NCBI RefSeq assembly: GCF_016859285.1
Contig: NC_053417.1
Coordinates: 15,500,706 to 15,564,705 of the forward strand
Source of the DNA: Xiphias gladius
Lineage: Eukaryota; Chordata; Actinopteri; Istiophoriformes; Xiphiidae
Direction: 5' to 3'
Length of the DNA stretch: 64,000 nucleotides
Under the pieces are notes generated by a model, which made no database searches, was not told the DNA's origin, and saw only the letters and a program-made list of their open reading frames with translations. This document shows positions 50,527 to 62,437 of this stretch, in pieces; the stretch's first letter is position 1, and each line of letters starts with the position of its first letter. The position numbers and the translations under genes were made by a program.

Positions 50527-51750
50527 ACCTTATGTGAGCGCATGTGTATTCAGTATATGCACTCAACTCAACATATGTGCATGACGATTGCACGTGTGCA
50601 TTAACCACAATTTATAATTAAATGTAGTCTTTGAACTTCAATAATGTCAAGGCCTTCACCTTTAACCCGCTGCAATAAAGTGGAATCAAGGAGCCCCTTT
50701 AGCCCGGAAATGTGCGCAGCGGCGGAGTGGGCCAATGAGAGTGAGCGGGAACAGAAAATGGAATGTGTACAGGGACCAACTTTGACCCCTCGCATTAAAC
50801 TACAGCAGGTAACTTTGCCAGCTTTAGCACGCCCAGTAAATACACTTTATTGTCCTTGTAAAATGTATACGTTTTCACGCATGATACGTTTTAAAACATG
50901 TTGGTATTAACTGTAGCCCTATATTTGTATTCTGTAAAGAAGAAGAAAAAAAAAAACCATGTCGGTGTGTGGCTGTCGCACTGTGCTTGTCGTAATGTGT
51001 GGTTCTGTAAGAGCAAACATGACGGCTTGTGCGTGGGTGTGTGAGTCAGCATGAGACAGTTCGTCGTTTGATTCCTGACTTTAGATGTGTCTCCTGCTCC
51101 GGCTGCTGTGTGTGTGGCTCACGGAGGTTTTACAATGCAGTTCTGCAAGGTTACGTACGTACTTCTGCGTGTTTAGTTAAGGTCGGGGTCATTCGGGATA
51201 AAGGTAGAAGTTTTGGTCCGGGTTTAAATTGTTTTCATGTAGAGAAAAGAAAAAAAAGGGGGGGCGCGACTCGATCCAGTGGTATCTGAGATAAGGCTCG
51301 ATTTGCATATGTCAGTGTATTATCAGGAAGGACGGGGGGGCCCTTCCGACAAAAGAAAGGCGACGCACACTCGCCGAGATCAAGGCTATAGGAGCCCCTC
51401 TCTTGCCACACCCACCAACCTTGGCCCTGGGACGGTGACGTGGGTAGTTTGTTGGTTTTCTCCGACACAGAACGTCAGTAACAGAGGAGCGCCGCAGAGC
51501 CTCCTGCAAGTGTTGTCTGTCAACCACACGGGGGCCAAGAGCCTCCCGGCCTCGGCACTGTTTTGTTTCCTCCACGGGATCTTGACAACATTTCCTGAGA
51601 CGGATGTCCCCGGTCACATCAGAGTAGTATTATTAGTCGCAGAGACACCCTCTGGTGTCTTGTGTGACAGAAGACAGTCCAATCTGCTGGAATGCAGCAG
51701 CTCCTGTCATGCCTCAGTCAGACTTGTGCACTTGGGTGTTGTGGTGAGGG

Positions 51751-51762
51751 AAAATGGCGGTG
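51751..51762 (+). promoter_or_regulatory. YY1-like motif
   Basis: AAAATGGCGGTG carries the YY1 core. It sits in the hoxc11a-hoxc10a interval, close to a G run at 51787-51802. Confidence 0.3.
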
Positions 51763-53049
51763 TGTTTTATGTAGCTGTGGGGAACTGGGGGGGGGGGGGG
51801 GGTCGTCTTATAGCCGTGTAGCATTAGAATGTAAATGGAAAATTCATTCATTCAGCTTTATAAAAAAAATCGGAGGAATCTCCGTTTTTGATCTGATGCT
51901 ACAGCAAACAATCAATAAGACTTGCTTTACTTTTATTTTGGAAAGTACCTAGGCTATAAACAAATAATATATTTTTTTTCCTGGGGTCCAGGGAAGAGTT
52001 TGTATTTTTACTGGAAGTTTTGGGACTATTCTCTTAGGCCCATAAACCTAACTAAAATAGTATGAAAACATAAGGAATGATAGTGTACTTATGCCTACTG
52101 AATAATATAAAAACGCAAGACATTTTTCTTCGCAATAAAATTAACAGCTTGGAAAAAAATACAAAAATTAAGTGTATGTATAGAAAAAAGTCCCTAAAGG
52201 TTTAAGTGCTGTCATCAATGAGGATTTTGCTCGATTCTATTTTGTAACATTTTCAAATAATCTGTTGCGCATTATTCATCAGTTACCATTCATTAATTGT
52301 CATTGTGTTTTACCTTTAATTGTGAAGTAAATGTAGGGGCATTCCAGTTTTTACCCCTCTGCAAATACTAATCAAGGGGTTATAGGCTATTGAAGGGTTT
52401 TATACTACAGTGTTCTACTCAAATCTCAGCACCTATCCTGTTCTACAGGGCCATAAAACAGCTCGACGCTGTAAAACGAGCTCCTGCTATTGCTGCAACC
52501 AAATAACTCTCAAAACGCTTTTACATTAGTGCGTTTGTAGGATGCTATTTATCCATTGTTGCAATCAAGATTACTCTTACTGTAATTTAAATAAAGTTTC
52601 CAGTCAGATACGGTGGCAGATGCGTGTGTGCTTGGTGTGGTCCTCGGCGGTTGTCTATGTAATACTGCTGTACTTTGATGGCACTTGCCACTTTGCTTTT
52701 TAATTAAGAACTTACATGATTCGGGCACCATTAATTTGCAGTTGCGCGCGGAGTGGACAGCAGCATGAAAGAGGACACAAAGCAGAACCTCCTCACATCC
52801 AACTCGAAAGATATTTCAAAGTGGCTGCCAGGAGCAAATTAGTTATGTCGCCCCAGTGCCTCCTGATTGGTACAATAAGGAAACCTGCTACCATGCCTTT
52901 TGTCCGGCAGCCATCAACTGCCATACCTGTTTGCCATATAATATCAGCCTCCAGGTTTGGAATCAACCGAAAACCAATTTAGAGGCGAAAGTGTGGGCTG
53001 CAGTTTAGACAAGTGTAAAGACCGTGGTAAAATACAGTCGCAGTCAACT

Positions 53050-53051
<2 letters not shown>

Positions 53052-53109
<58 letters not shown>
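53052..53109. repeat. (GT)n microsatellite
   Basis: About 28 GT units. Confidence 0.93.
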
Positions 53110-53111
<2 letters not shown>

Positions 53112-53851
53112 CCAGGGTCGGTTACACGTGGGCGAGCAGTGTATGGTCGTGAAGAAATCCTTGAAGGTTTTATGCACACAAAAATACAGCATGTACACAC
53201 AAATAAAAAAAAAAAGGGTCTTCCTTGAAAATTCTTCGACTTAACGACAAAAGTAGGCTACAAGCATCTGCAGAAAGTAAATCATCAGATTTGCAGGAAT
53301 GTCGTATCGGGAAACAACGTTGAAACATGTGTTTCCATGAGAAAAAATAGACCTGGATAAACAGTAAACAGCAACAGAGAGCGCATTTGTTATAAAAGCA
53401 GAAAGCTATACATGCTCAGTGAAAGCTTTGCATTTTTGAATAGTCTTTTTGTTTTTAATACAAATGTAGGGCTAATAAAACCAATATACTCTATATTATA
53501 TATAGAGTATAGAGTAGATGCACTCCTTTGCTACTTTCGTTTTTGTGCCATAATATTGTGTGTACTATACAATTTCATCTGATTGCGAGTGTTACAGACT
53601 CAGATCTTCTCTTGTATTTGGCAATGATAATATCAATTCCGGCAGAAGTGGTAAAGAAATAAAAAAATAAAAAAATAAAAGATAAAAACAAACAAACTAT
53701 TGTTACCCAGTGAAATCTGTGGCATCATAAAAAAACAAAAACATTTTTCCACATTGTTCAGTCTGTGAACAACATTACTGACTGTCACACCTGTAACACT
53801 CAAATACACATTTTACTGTGACATCACTTTCTGTTATTCTATCAGGTGTGA

Positions 53852-53900
53852 CCCCCCCCCCCCACACACACACACACACACTCACACACACACACACCCC
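53852..53900. repeat. C-run and (CA)n tract
   Basis: C12 followed by CA units with one CTCA interruption and a short C run. Confidence 0.85.
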
Positions 53901-56900
53901 CAGCCCCCGGGCATATCAGGTCTGTGACATCTCAGTACATATTGTCCTGTACTGCGGGATCTATGAGATCGTAATGTCATAAAGCCAGGTCCGAGGCATC
54001 ACAATGTTCTCTGCATCTCCTGTAAAATGTGATCATTATTTAGAGCTCAGTTGTACATTGTAATTTCTTTTTAAGCGCCCTGACTTTTTTGTGCTGGGCT
54101 GAGTTGGAGGTAGCCTGCGGGGCTAGGTTTGAATGTGTCATAAAGCAGATTTTTTTTTTTTTTCGTGTGTGTCATCGGTGTGAGCTGTGCTATACATTAG
54201 GCGTGGTTAATAATATATCCTTACACGAGGCAGACTGCGTGTGGAGAATAATATGGTTAATAATCATTTATTCCAGCATTTTCATGTTCTTTGAAGAAGA
54301 AGAAAAACATTGTTCAAACTATATAGTTTTCAGGAACTACACAGAACTTGCAACTCAGTGGCCCATGTCATTTTTGTAGTTTATATTATGAGCTTTCTCA
54401 GATGTCTTCCACACTCATAAGACCACGTTGCCCTTCAGTGTTATATTCAGATAATACAAAAAACCCTCAAACAGAAGAGGCACGTTTTTCAACCAACATT
54501 AACGATCCGCAGCTATGTTAGGCTACATTTTCTTCATAATTGTGGGGAATGTTGGGAATGGAGAATGACCACAAAGACACCGGTTGTCAGTTATTGTGAA
54601 TATTTATTTCACTCACATTGAGTGTATGACAGACGAGCAGATGTTTTGGATGAGTCCTGAAACAAGTTTTCATATGCAAACGCGGCGAAATATTGAAAGA
54701 TACAGTATGCACTGATAGAACATGCCGGCCTTGCCTTTGAAAGTGATTCTGAACTGAACAAAAAGACAGACAGGCGCGCGTGCACCCCATGCAGAAACCA
54801 AACTAGCGGACACGAGCACGCCCACATAGCCGTGGTCAAGGATTCCAGCAAACCTTTGAAACAGGTTAAACGCATGCATTAGTAGCTTAAAGTTTGCTCT
54901 TTTGGTAAATTGCAGAGCTAATAACAGGCCTAATTTATTTGCTGCTCAAGACAAATGCTGATGCGGCGTTGTTTTGTGGCAACCCTAAGGCACTATTTAG
55001 CATGTTGCATTACTGCAACTGAAAGATATATACATATATACATATAGATAAAGTGGCTATTTTAAATGGGAAATTGTATCAATTACACATCTTAAATATA
55101 TTAATTTTAGTTCTGTAAGCTGTATGTTTTTTACGTGAAAAAAAAAAAATTAAACCCCTCAGTGTTTGACTTTATGCAATTTATTTTGCGTCAAAAAACC
55201 TTCACACACAGCTTTGTTTGAAAACTATAGTCTCATCGAGAATCAGGATTTCGTGAAGTCTCAGCAGCAGGGTGTCGGTGTTTGGATGCTTTCTTGTAAC
55301 TGCGGGTTTTAGTTTGGACTGGATGGATGTCCTGAAGCGTAGCTACTGACTGCAGCACAGATAAGGCAGGCATAACACAACACACGAAACAATGGCAACC
55401 CTTTTTTTTTTTTTTTTTTTAACTGAAAACAACATATTGAGCGATAAAATAAATTCATCATGTGGATACGAAGCTAACTTCATTGTATTGACGTGCAAAA
55501 CTCACAAAAACAGATGAGCAGCTTACACTGGGCTGTTCAATTCCAACAACATTTTTGAACAGTTTGTCTCTGTCCAGTGAGATATCACAATAACGTTAGT
55601 AATCTTATGTTTTTTTTTAAATTTTGATATTTTAGAGTTGCGTGTATTGATCAGTTAGACTAGCTAGGACTAATGTAGCCTGCACATTTCGTCATATTCA
55701 CTGCATTCATGTTTTGCAAGAGCAACTTATAAATGTTATTATCACGGGCTGGTTTCGGCTGCAGCACAGAAATTTCTTCACGTAGTTGTTACTAACTTAC
55801 ACTAAAGAAATGGGACTTTTCAAGTTTTCAAGCACAAATTTAAACCCTTTACGCTAATGTTGGCAACATCCGAATAGTTTTTAGGACAAATGGAGAACTG
55901 AGACAAATAAGCCGTTTTGTTTAAAAAAAAAAAAAAAAAAAAGTGCATGAATACGCTCAAAACCCGCATTGATTTTTTTTTTATGAGAGAGCCGTACTTA
56001 ATTCACGTATATCAGCTCCTCTGGCCCACGCTGAGAATAAAAGCATTAGGAAAAACAAAAACGCCACTAACACTGTTAATTCCACATCTATAACCTATTG
56101 AAATCAAATGTGAGCCAACAAGAAATATCCTGAAAATCATACAAGATTTCGTACAACAATAGCTCATGTATGGAAAGAATTGCTCATGGGGCTGAAAGAT
56201 GTTGCGTGTCAACAGTAAAAAGAGAGAAAGAAATAAACAAATTTTTTTTTCTTGACGTAATCCTGTATTGTTTTAGTTTCTTGTTACACCACAAAAATAA
56301 ATATCCTTACGGGCGCACCATCAATTAACGAGCTAATTCCACCGTCTAGTTAACATTTTGTAGCCCCATATTAAGAAGAGCACCAGTGAAACAGCTTAGT
56401 GCGGCTACATGAGTTAGCCCACTGCAGTTGAAGTTAACTCAATGGTCTAATAAGATCCAGTATGTTTGCTTTTTAACGAATTCTGTCGCAGATGTGTTGG
56501 AGTAGTAAAGTAATATTAGGAGAAAAGCAAATAAATAATCTGAGGGTCAGAATAAAAAATAAAAAAAAGAAGGCTGAGGTACACGGTATTCACAATTACT
56601 GCAGGAATTCTGTTGCTGTAATACTATAAAAAGGGTGTCAGTAAGACGCATTTCGCGAGATATCACAGTGTTACATTTAGCAGGTCAAATGCAAAAGCGA
56701 ACTTTCGATTTGTAAATGACTCCACGACGTCGGTGGCTAAAGCCGAGTCTACACTTGGACGCGTTTTTTTCAGTCTAAAATTTCACAAAGAAGTTCACGC
56801 GTCTGCCCTGGTTTCCCGTCGAGTCACACACCTGCGGACAACTTACCTTGCTAAATCGGTGGCGACAACAAAGCAAATCGATGAGAGCAAACAAAAAGAA

Positions 56901-57119
56901 GTGACTCAAAATGCACATTGTCTACTGACAGATCCTCGCCGGATTCATCCCCGAAACGCCGGCGCCGCGGACGAAAAAGGACGCCACGCGTGGTCTTAGT
57001 TAAATTTCTTTCCAGTTCAAAAGTTCTGAACTTAAACAGAATTAGATTCTCAAAAGCCGCGTAGTAAGTGCCTTCAAAATCCCTGCTTGCAGCAGCTTTC
57101 CTTTGTTCCTCCTGGTGTG

Positions 57120-57424
57120 GGCCTGCTGTCCTGACCGGCGCACGGGCGCTAGGTGGCGCTCTTGCTCCACCAAAAAGCCTCCAGGTTTCCCAACTTGACC
57201 GCGCTGACGTCACCTCGGTCTGAAGCATCAAGGCCACTTCCACGCCGCTATTGGTCTGAAAATCACATGACCTGTCTCCCAGCATCCATAATTATGTTAC
57301 TTATATTTTTGCGCCCCTCTCCAAAAGATGTCAGCATCCTACTGTCCTTGTTCTCCTGGCGAAATCCCGTAGTTCAGACCAGTGGAACACATCAAACGAG
57401 TACTGAGTGTTGCCAAATGCAAAA
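57120..57424 (+). promoter_or_regulatory. hoxc10a proximal promoter and leader
   Basis: In order: a CTCF-like motif (57144-57162), an inverted CCAAT box (ATTGG, 57250-57254), TCACATGA (57263-57270), a homeodomain-core palindrome ATAATTAT (57288-57295) and a TATA-like TTATATTTTT (57301-57310). These fall within 280 bp of the start codon, and CpG is locally enriched. Confidence 0.48.
57144..57162 (+). promoter_or_regulatory. CTCF-like insulator motif
   Basis: The core CGCTAGGTGGCGCTCT fits the CTCF consensus (CC-A/n-YAGRKGGCRS) at nearly every strong position, in + orientation. CTCF sites between Hox genes set chromatin domain borders in vertebrate Hox clusters. Occupancy here is inferred. Confidence 0.5.
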
Positions 57425-58139
57425 ATGTCATGTCCGAATAACATAGCGCCCGGTAACTTCCTGATGGATTCCTTAATGGGAGGATCATCTTCATTCAGGG
57501 GTGAGGGTTATTCCAGCAACCCTGGAATGTATATTCACACAGCTGCAGAGTACGGATATTCAGTGATGAGAAACATTGGGAAGGTTGGACCATCTTCACT
57601 CTCCAAAAGAGACGAGGTTCCTCCGGGCGCTCTGCAGCTCAGCGGCTTCCAGGATGCGCACTACCTGTCAACACAGCTGGCCACATGGACCCCAGGCTCC
57701 AAAACCAGTAGGGACGAGCAACCTGTTGCCCAGTGTTTACAGCCCTGCTCGTTTCCATCGGGCAACGTCAAAGAGGAGGCGTTTTGTTGCCTCTATCAGG
57801 ATGACAGCAATAAGGTGAAACAGGCAGCAGAGACGGCCACTTACATCCGGCTTGGGGACAATAGCTGCCGTCCTGAGCAAACTGCCGCCTCGTCCAGTGG
57901 CCGTTTCCAGGTGTACAGCGGAGAGAGGCCGCAGCAGGATGACCAGCAGTTCCCCCCCGGCTTCTCTCTGACCCACTTGGCCACATCTGTTGAATCCGCC
58001 GCAGAATCGACCATAAGTTGCAGCAAATCGGCGCAAGAGACAGCGAGAGAGCTTTCAAAGACAGATGAGAGTCAGAGCAGGAAGGAAGAGAAGGCCAAGA
58101 GTGACAGCTGTTCAGATAACTCGGACGGGGAATTAAAAG
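57425..58139 (+). CDS. hoxc10a: hoxc10a exon 1
   Basis: Residues 1-238 of a predicted 330-residue Hoxc10a, an Abd-B class homeodomain factor. Hox10 proteins suppress rib formation in mammals and mark the lumbar-type or posterior trunk region. The start MSCPNNIAPGNFLMDSL is the family start. It is followed by NPGMYIHTAAEYGYSVMR and SLSKRDE, then a Hox10-like aromatic block ending QLATW, and NVKEEAFCCLY, matching the Hox10 VKEE-CCMY segment. The end is acidic and Ser-rich (SDSCSDNSDGELK). The donor AAAAG|GTAGAC at 58139/58140 has phase 1. The frame continues into the intron through CA repeats, which is not coding. Confidence 0.96.
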
Positions 58140-58247
58140 GTAGACTACTACTAACCAACACCTCTCACCCCCCCCACTCCCCAACAACCCGCCGACCCCC
58201 CCCCCCCAAAAAAACCCCCACCCCCACCTCCCTAACGCACGCGCGCG

Positions 58248-58263
58248 CACACAGGCGCACACA

Positions 58264-58328
<65 letters not shown>

Positions 58329-58330
58329 CC
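58248..58330. repeat. (CA)n microsatellite
   Basis: CA repeat starting about 110 bp after the hoxc10a donor, preceded by C-rich runs. Confidence 0.92.
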
Positions 58331-58618
58331 ACCCACGTACGCATACATGCAGACAAACATACATATATACACACAAATAATTTGTGGACAGTTCAACTAA
58401 AATATTCCGCACGTGCATCAATTCTATCGGTGTTGCGTTTGCACGTTGCGTCGTGTCACGGTCCAATAATGCAGACTCGCGGTTGATCGCAGTCATATGG
58501 GCTGTATGGGCATTTGACAGCCTCGCCTAGCAGGGGTAATGCTGCCCGTGGCATTTAACACCTTTCAATTAATGTGAGAATGTAAGATGGGCAGTTATCA
58601 TTGAAATAAACACGCTCG

Positions 58619-58648
58619 CGCACACACACGCACGCACGCACACACACA

Positions 58649-58720
<72 letters not shown>

Positions 58721-58741
58721 CTCTCTCTCTCTCTCTCTCTC
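58619..58741. repeat. (CA)n(CT)n compound microsatellite
   Basis: CACG units, then about 30 CA units, then about 12 CT units. Confidence 0.93.
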
Positions 58742-58997
58742 ATGGGTCATTTACATTCTGAGACATAACCATTTTCAACAGCACCACTTTACGCCTCAAA
58801 ATTCTGGTACTCAGCCAGTATAAAATTGTACGGTTTTGCTCCACATTTGAAAACCTTTTGTCACGATGCCCTGGCTCCTTAAAAACCTCAGGGAACATTT
58901 CTCAGTGTTACATTTGAAAGACCATTATCATAAATACATTTACACTTTTCTGCATCGACGCAACGGTAATTCGGGATAATTCCAGCCCATTATTCAA

Positions 58998-59015
58998 AGT
59001 GAAAGTCCAAGTCTG
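58998..59015 (+). promoter_or_regulatory. DR0-like half-site triplet in hoxc10a intron
   Basis: AGTGAA-AGTCCA-AGTCTG. Only the middle hexamer is close to the arrays upstream of hoxc13a, so this is a weak member of the series. Confidence 0.2.
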
Positions 59016-59218
59016 AAAACATTTGTTCTTTTTTTTTTTTTCTTTTTTTTTTTTTGCACTTTTTGCAGAAGTGGCAGGATGACAAAAATTAACCGTTTTT
59101 TTCCGTTTGACAAAACCAAAAATGTTTAAGACGACTAAATTAACTGTTTAAATAGATTTAATAGATTTAAACATTCACAATCGTTTGATTTTAAACACGC
59201 ATTTTTAACACCAAAATA

Positions 59219-59276
59219 GTAATAATGATGATAATAATAATCATAATAATAATCATCATCATCATAATAATAATAT
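59219..59276. repeat. AAT/ATC trinucleotide repeat
   Basis: Interrupted AATAAT and ATCATC units in hoxc10a intron 1. Confidence 0.85.
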
Positions 59277-59617
59277 GCCCCTAATAAATTGATACAAGCT
59301 ACAGTTATGTTATTGCACATCCCTCTGCCATTTTTCTTTAGCTTTTATTTAAAATAGTTCTCAGCTTGTTGTGTTATTTATGGGTTTAGCTGACAGCTTC
59401 ATACGTGACGACCAACAGGCTCCTTTTATTTTATTTTAATTTAATTGGATGATATAACGAGGCAATAGGACCGTCTTTATGTGCGTGTGTGTAGGTGTGT
59501 ATTTGTGCGTGTCTGTCCTTTTAATTCCATATTACTGAATTAAATGTTTTGCTAATGATTAAATGTGGGCCACACACTGATTGTTCACATTAAGGTAATT
59601 ATTACTGTAACCTGCGT

Positions 59618-59618
<1 letters not shown>

Positions 59619-59698
<80 letters not shown>

Positions 59699-59714
59699 GT
59701 GTGTGTGTGTGTGT
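59619..59714. repeat. (GT)n microsatellite
   Basis: About 48 GT units with one GC interruption. Confidence 0.93.
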
Positions 59715-60324
59715 CTTTGTGTTTGTAATAACAGAGGCGTTATTCCCCAGAGTCCACAACCTAATTAAGGAATTAACTGAATGAGCAGCAGTGTGTCTTT
59801 TCCCCGCTATCACCGACATGCCTTGTTTCTTTGTCTTTATGTACTTTTCTAAATCGGGTATTTCGCTACAGAGACTTCCCTTTTGTTTTGGGATGAAGCT
59901 CCAAAAAATGTCATTTGGCTCTGGTGTCTAAAGGTAATAAAATTTTATGGGAGTCTGAGGTCCAACATAGACAAAAGAATTGCTTATACGCGCTAGTTTG
60001 ATTGGATCTAATTATAGCTTTACATCATACAAGAGCAATTTTGCAAGCGGTAGGAAGCTGTAGCAAAAGGAGGGATGTTTGACGCTGTTCTTTTGTTCAA
60101 GTGAGAGTCACGGAGAGTCCACATCCACGTCCAGGTAAATCTGTTCTTATAAACTACTCCTGTTGTTCCAGTTGAACGGTATTCAATGTGAATTTGAGAA
60201 ATGGGCGTGCATATAGCACCCAGTGTTTTGACGGAGGTTATAAAGCTGCTTATGATCTCTGCACAAAATGAATGCCCGGATCTGGCAACGGCTGATCTCT
60301 GTTTTATTTCTCTTGCTCTGGTAG

Positions 60325-60602
60325 ATGATTTATCTGCGGAAAAGACAACGGGAAGCTGGTTAAAAGCCAAAAGTGGAAGGAAGAAGCGGTGTCCCTACAC
60401 AAAGCACCAGACGCTGGAGCTGGAGAAGGAGTTCTTGTTCAACATGTATCTGTCTCGGGAGCGCCGCCTGGAGATCAGCCGGAGTATCAACCTGACCGAC
60501 AGACAGGTCAAGATCTGGTTCCAAAACAGACGCATGAAGCTCAAGAAGCTCAACAGGGAGAGCCGCGAGAGGGAGCAGAGTGCAGTCTACAACTACTCCT
60601 GA
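60325..60602 (+). CDS. hoxc10a: hoxc10a exon 2 (homeodomain)
   Basis: The acceptor CTGGTAG|ATGATT joins as Asp239. Residues 239-330 begin [19 protein letters not shown]250 is the Hox10 PBX-contact tryptophan (usually NWL, here SWL). The homeodomain is 256-315: [10 protein letters not shown], Hox10-type [20 protein letters not shown], then [14 protein letters not shown] and helix 3 [14 protein letters not shown], with W48, F49, N51 and R53 intact. The tail [15 protein letters not shown] differs from the RENRIRELT tail I know for this group. TGA ends at 60602, 17 bp before a long CA repeat. Confidence 0.97.
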
Positions 60603-60617
60603 GGAGATTTTTCCTCA

Positions 60618-60734
<117 letters not shown>

Positions 60735-60890
60735 TCACACATACAGTCATACACACACTGAACACATGCATTTGCATAGACATGACAGGCACAAATACAG
60801 ACAGACATGCATGTGTTATCTTATAATGGATTCAGTCATCATTTATAATTTTTTTCCTTATGTGCAGATTACACAAAGAGACACTACGCT

Positions 60891-60906
60891 ACACACACAC
60901 ACTACG

Positions 60907-60965
<59 letters not shown>

Positions 60966-60985
60966 TACACACACACGGGCACACA
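60891..60985. repeat. Interrupted (CA)n microsatellite
   Basis: CTACGCTA-CA units, then about 28 CA units and CACT/CACG variants. Confidence 0.9.
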
Positions 60986-61494
60986 CACACACGGCGTGCC
61001 TTCCCATATCAACCTAAAACGCTGCAACCTGCAGACCAGACCTGAGTTCCAGGTGAACACTTGCAGCAGCACTGGCACAGTGAGATGCTGTTACCTGGCA
61101 TGATAATTATACTACAAGATGAGCCAAACGAAAGGAGGAGGCAATCTCAAGCAGTCTATAAATAACTCGTGGCATGTAGCATTCACTTTGCTGAGCTATT
61201 ATGAATGTTTTGCCACTTGTGCAGCCTTTTCTCTGATGTCTGTTGCTGTGGCATATCCGTGCTGTGTAATGTGCATGCACAAGATGATATTAAGCTATGT
61301 CATGGCAAACGATTCCAAAACAATTAAAAAGAAGGGGAAACGGAAAGGTATTACTAACTTTGTCCTTCCCCTGGCATAGTGGTGAAAATGAGAGGGAGGG
61401 AGAGACACTGCGGATGAGAAGAGAAGATCATGGCAGTTTTAATAGAAGTGGGAGACCATAACGTTGATTTAAATATTATCCAGGTGACCACAGT

Positions 61495-61506
61495 AAGTCA
61501 AGGTCA
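61495..61506 (+). promoter_or_regulatory. DR0 half-site pair (best match)
   Basis: AAGTCA-AGGTCA, which contains a perfect TCAAGGTCA extended half-site. It lies about 950 bp upstream of mir-196a. Confidence 0.4.
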
Positions 61507-62437
61507 TAAAATTCTAATGTCAGGTTCGCCCTGGAAAGCGTTGGGGGTGGATTTTATGATCTGCAAATATAATGTGCTGCAGCAGTAAAGATGCGTTTAA
61601 AGGTGTGTGTGGAGGAGGGCTAATCCACACAGTAGAGACTGCAATGTGCAGGATCCAGCCGAGTCGCCGGGCTGTAAGGGGCAGGCGCCTCCACCCTGGA
61701 TAATGGAGCTTCATGGGAGCAGGAGATAAGAAAGATGGTGGATAAAGGGACCGCGACGGCTGCAGGAACAATAATAACAACAAGCACCGCGGCAAACACG
61801 TGGATAACTAAACATGCCGGGAAGGCGTCTGCAGGATGCAAGTGAAGGTAGGACTCGAATTTACGTAACATTTTTAGGTCCTGTTTTGGAAAGTGTGCCA
61901 CATCTGTCAGGGAAGCTTGCTTGACAGCTCCTGTGGTACTAATGGTGCATGCCTGCTCACGTCGATAACTCATATGAAGTTGTTGATATTATCTGTCCAT
62001 ATTGTATGATCAGCGTGCTGCTGATTTTTTTTTTTTTTTTTTTCCCCTCACTGGAATTAAAATGTTGGTTGTTGATTATTTTTGGCATTATGTTTCTGGA
62101 TAACGTACTATGACTGATTTTTTTTTTTAAAGATGGCTTATTTGGAACAGCTGAGTACATGCTGTGCTGTGCTGCAACATACTATGTAAGACATTTGAAC
62201 AATAGCTTATTAAGGCTGCCACACTTTATGAGTAAACTAGTCAAGACATGCGTTTCTATCTAAGCTACTACAAGCAGTGTTCAGAGAGTAGCTTGGCTGC
62301 AGCCTAGCAGACCTTAGTGTGTTTTATTGTGATGGTACTCGCCTTTTCTCTTTGTGCTGGATAGTGTTAATCCTCACTTGGCTTTTGCATGCTTTGGAAT
62401 TGTCCTTTTCCATGGATTTTAACGCCGTTTTTGCGCG

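Larger units (their letters stand above)
49410..57115. other. hoxc11a-hoxc10a intergenic region
   Basis: About 8 kb with no recognised gene or transposon. (GT)n tracts lie at 50465-50524 and 53052-53109, a C/CA tract at 53852-53900, and a GC-rich segment at about 51240-51620. Long frames (180 codons at 51279-51821, 144 codons on the minus strand at 56851-57285) show no domain and are not called genes. A perfect 10-bp inverted repeat lies at 53486-53510. Confidence 0.5.
58140..60324 (+). other. hoxc10a: hoxc10a intron 1
   Basis: A 2185-bp intron unusually crowded with simple repeats: C-rich tracts and (CA)n at 58164-58330, (CA)n(CT)n at 58619-58741, an AAT/ATC tract at 59219-59276 and (GT)n at 59619-59714. 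A DR0-like triplet lies at 58998-59015. The acceptor is CTCTGGTAG. Confidence 0.88.

Noticed and set aside
57407-57424. Upstream in-frame extension of hoxc10a (MLPNAK)
   Set aside because: The extension starts at TTG. The family start MSCPNN at 57425 has a real ATG.
58140-58486. Reading of hoxc10a exon 1 into His/Thr-rich sequence
   Set aside because: It is a translation of intronic CA repeat after a clear donor, and exon 2 joins in phase 1.
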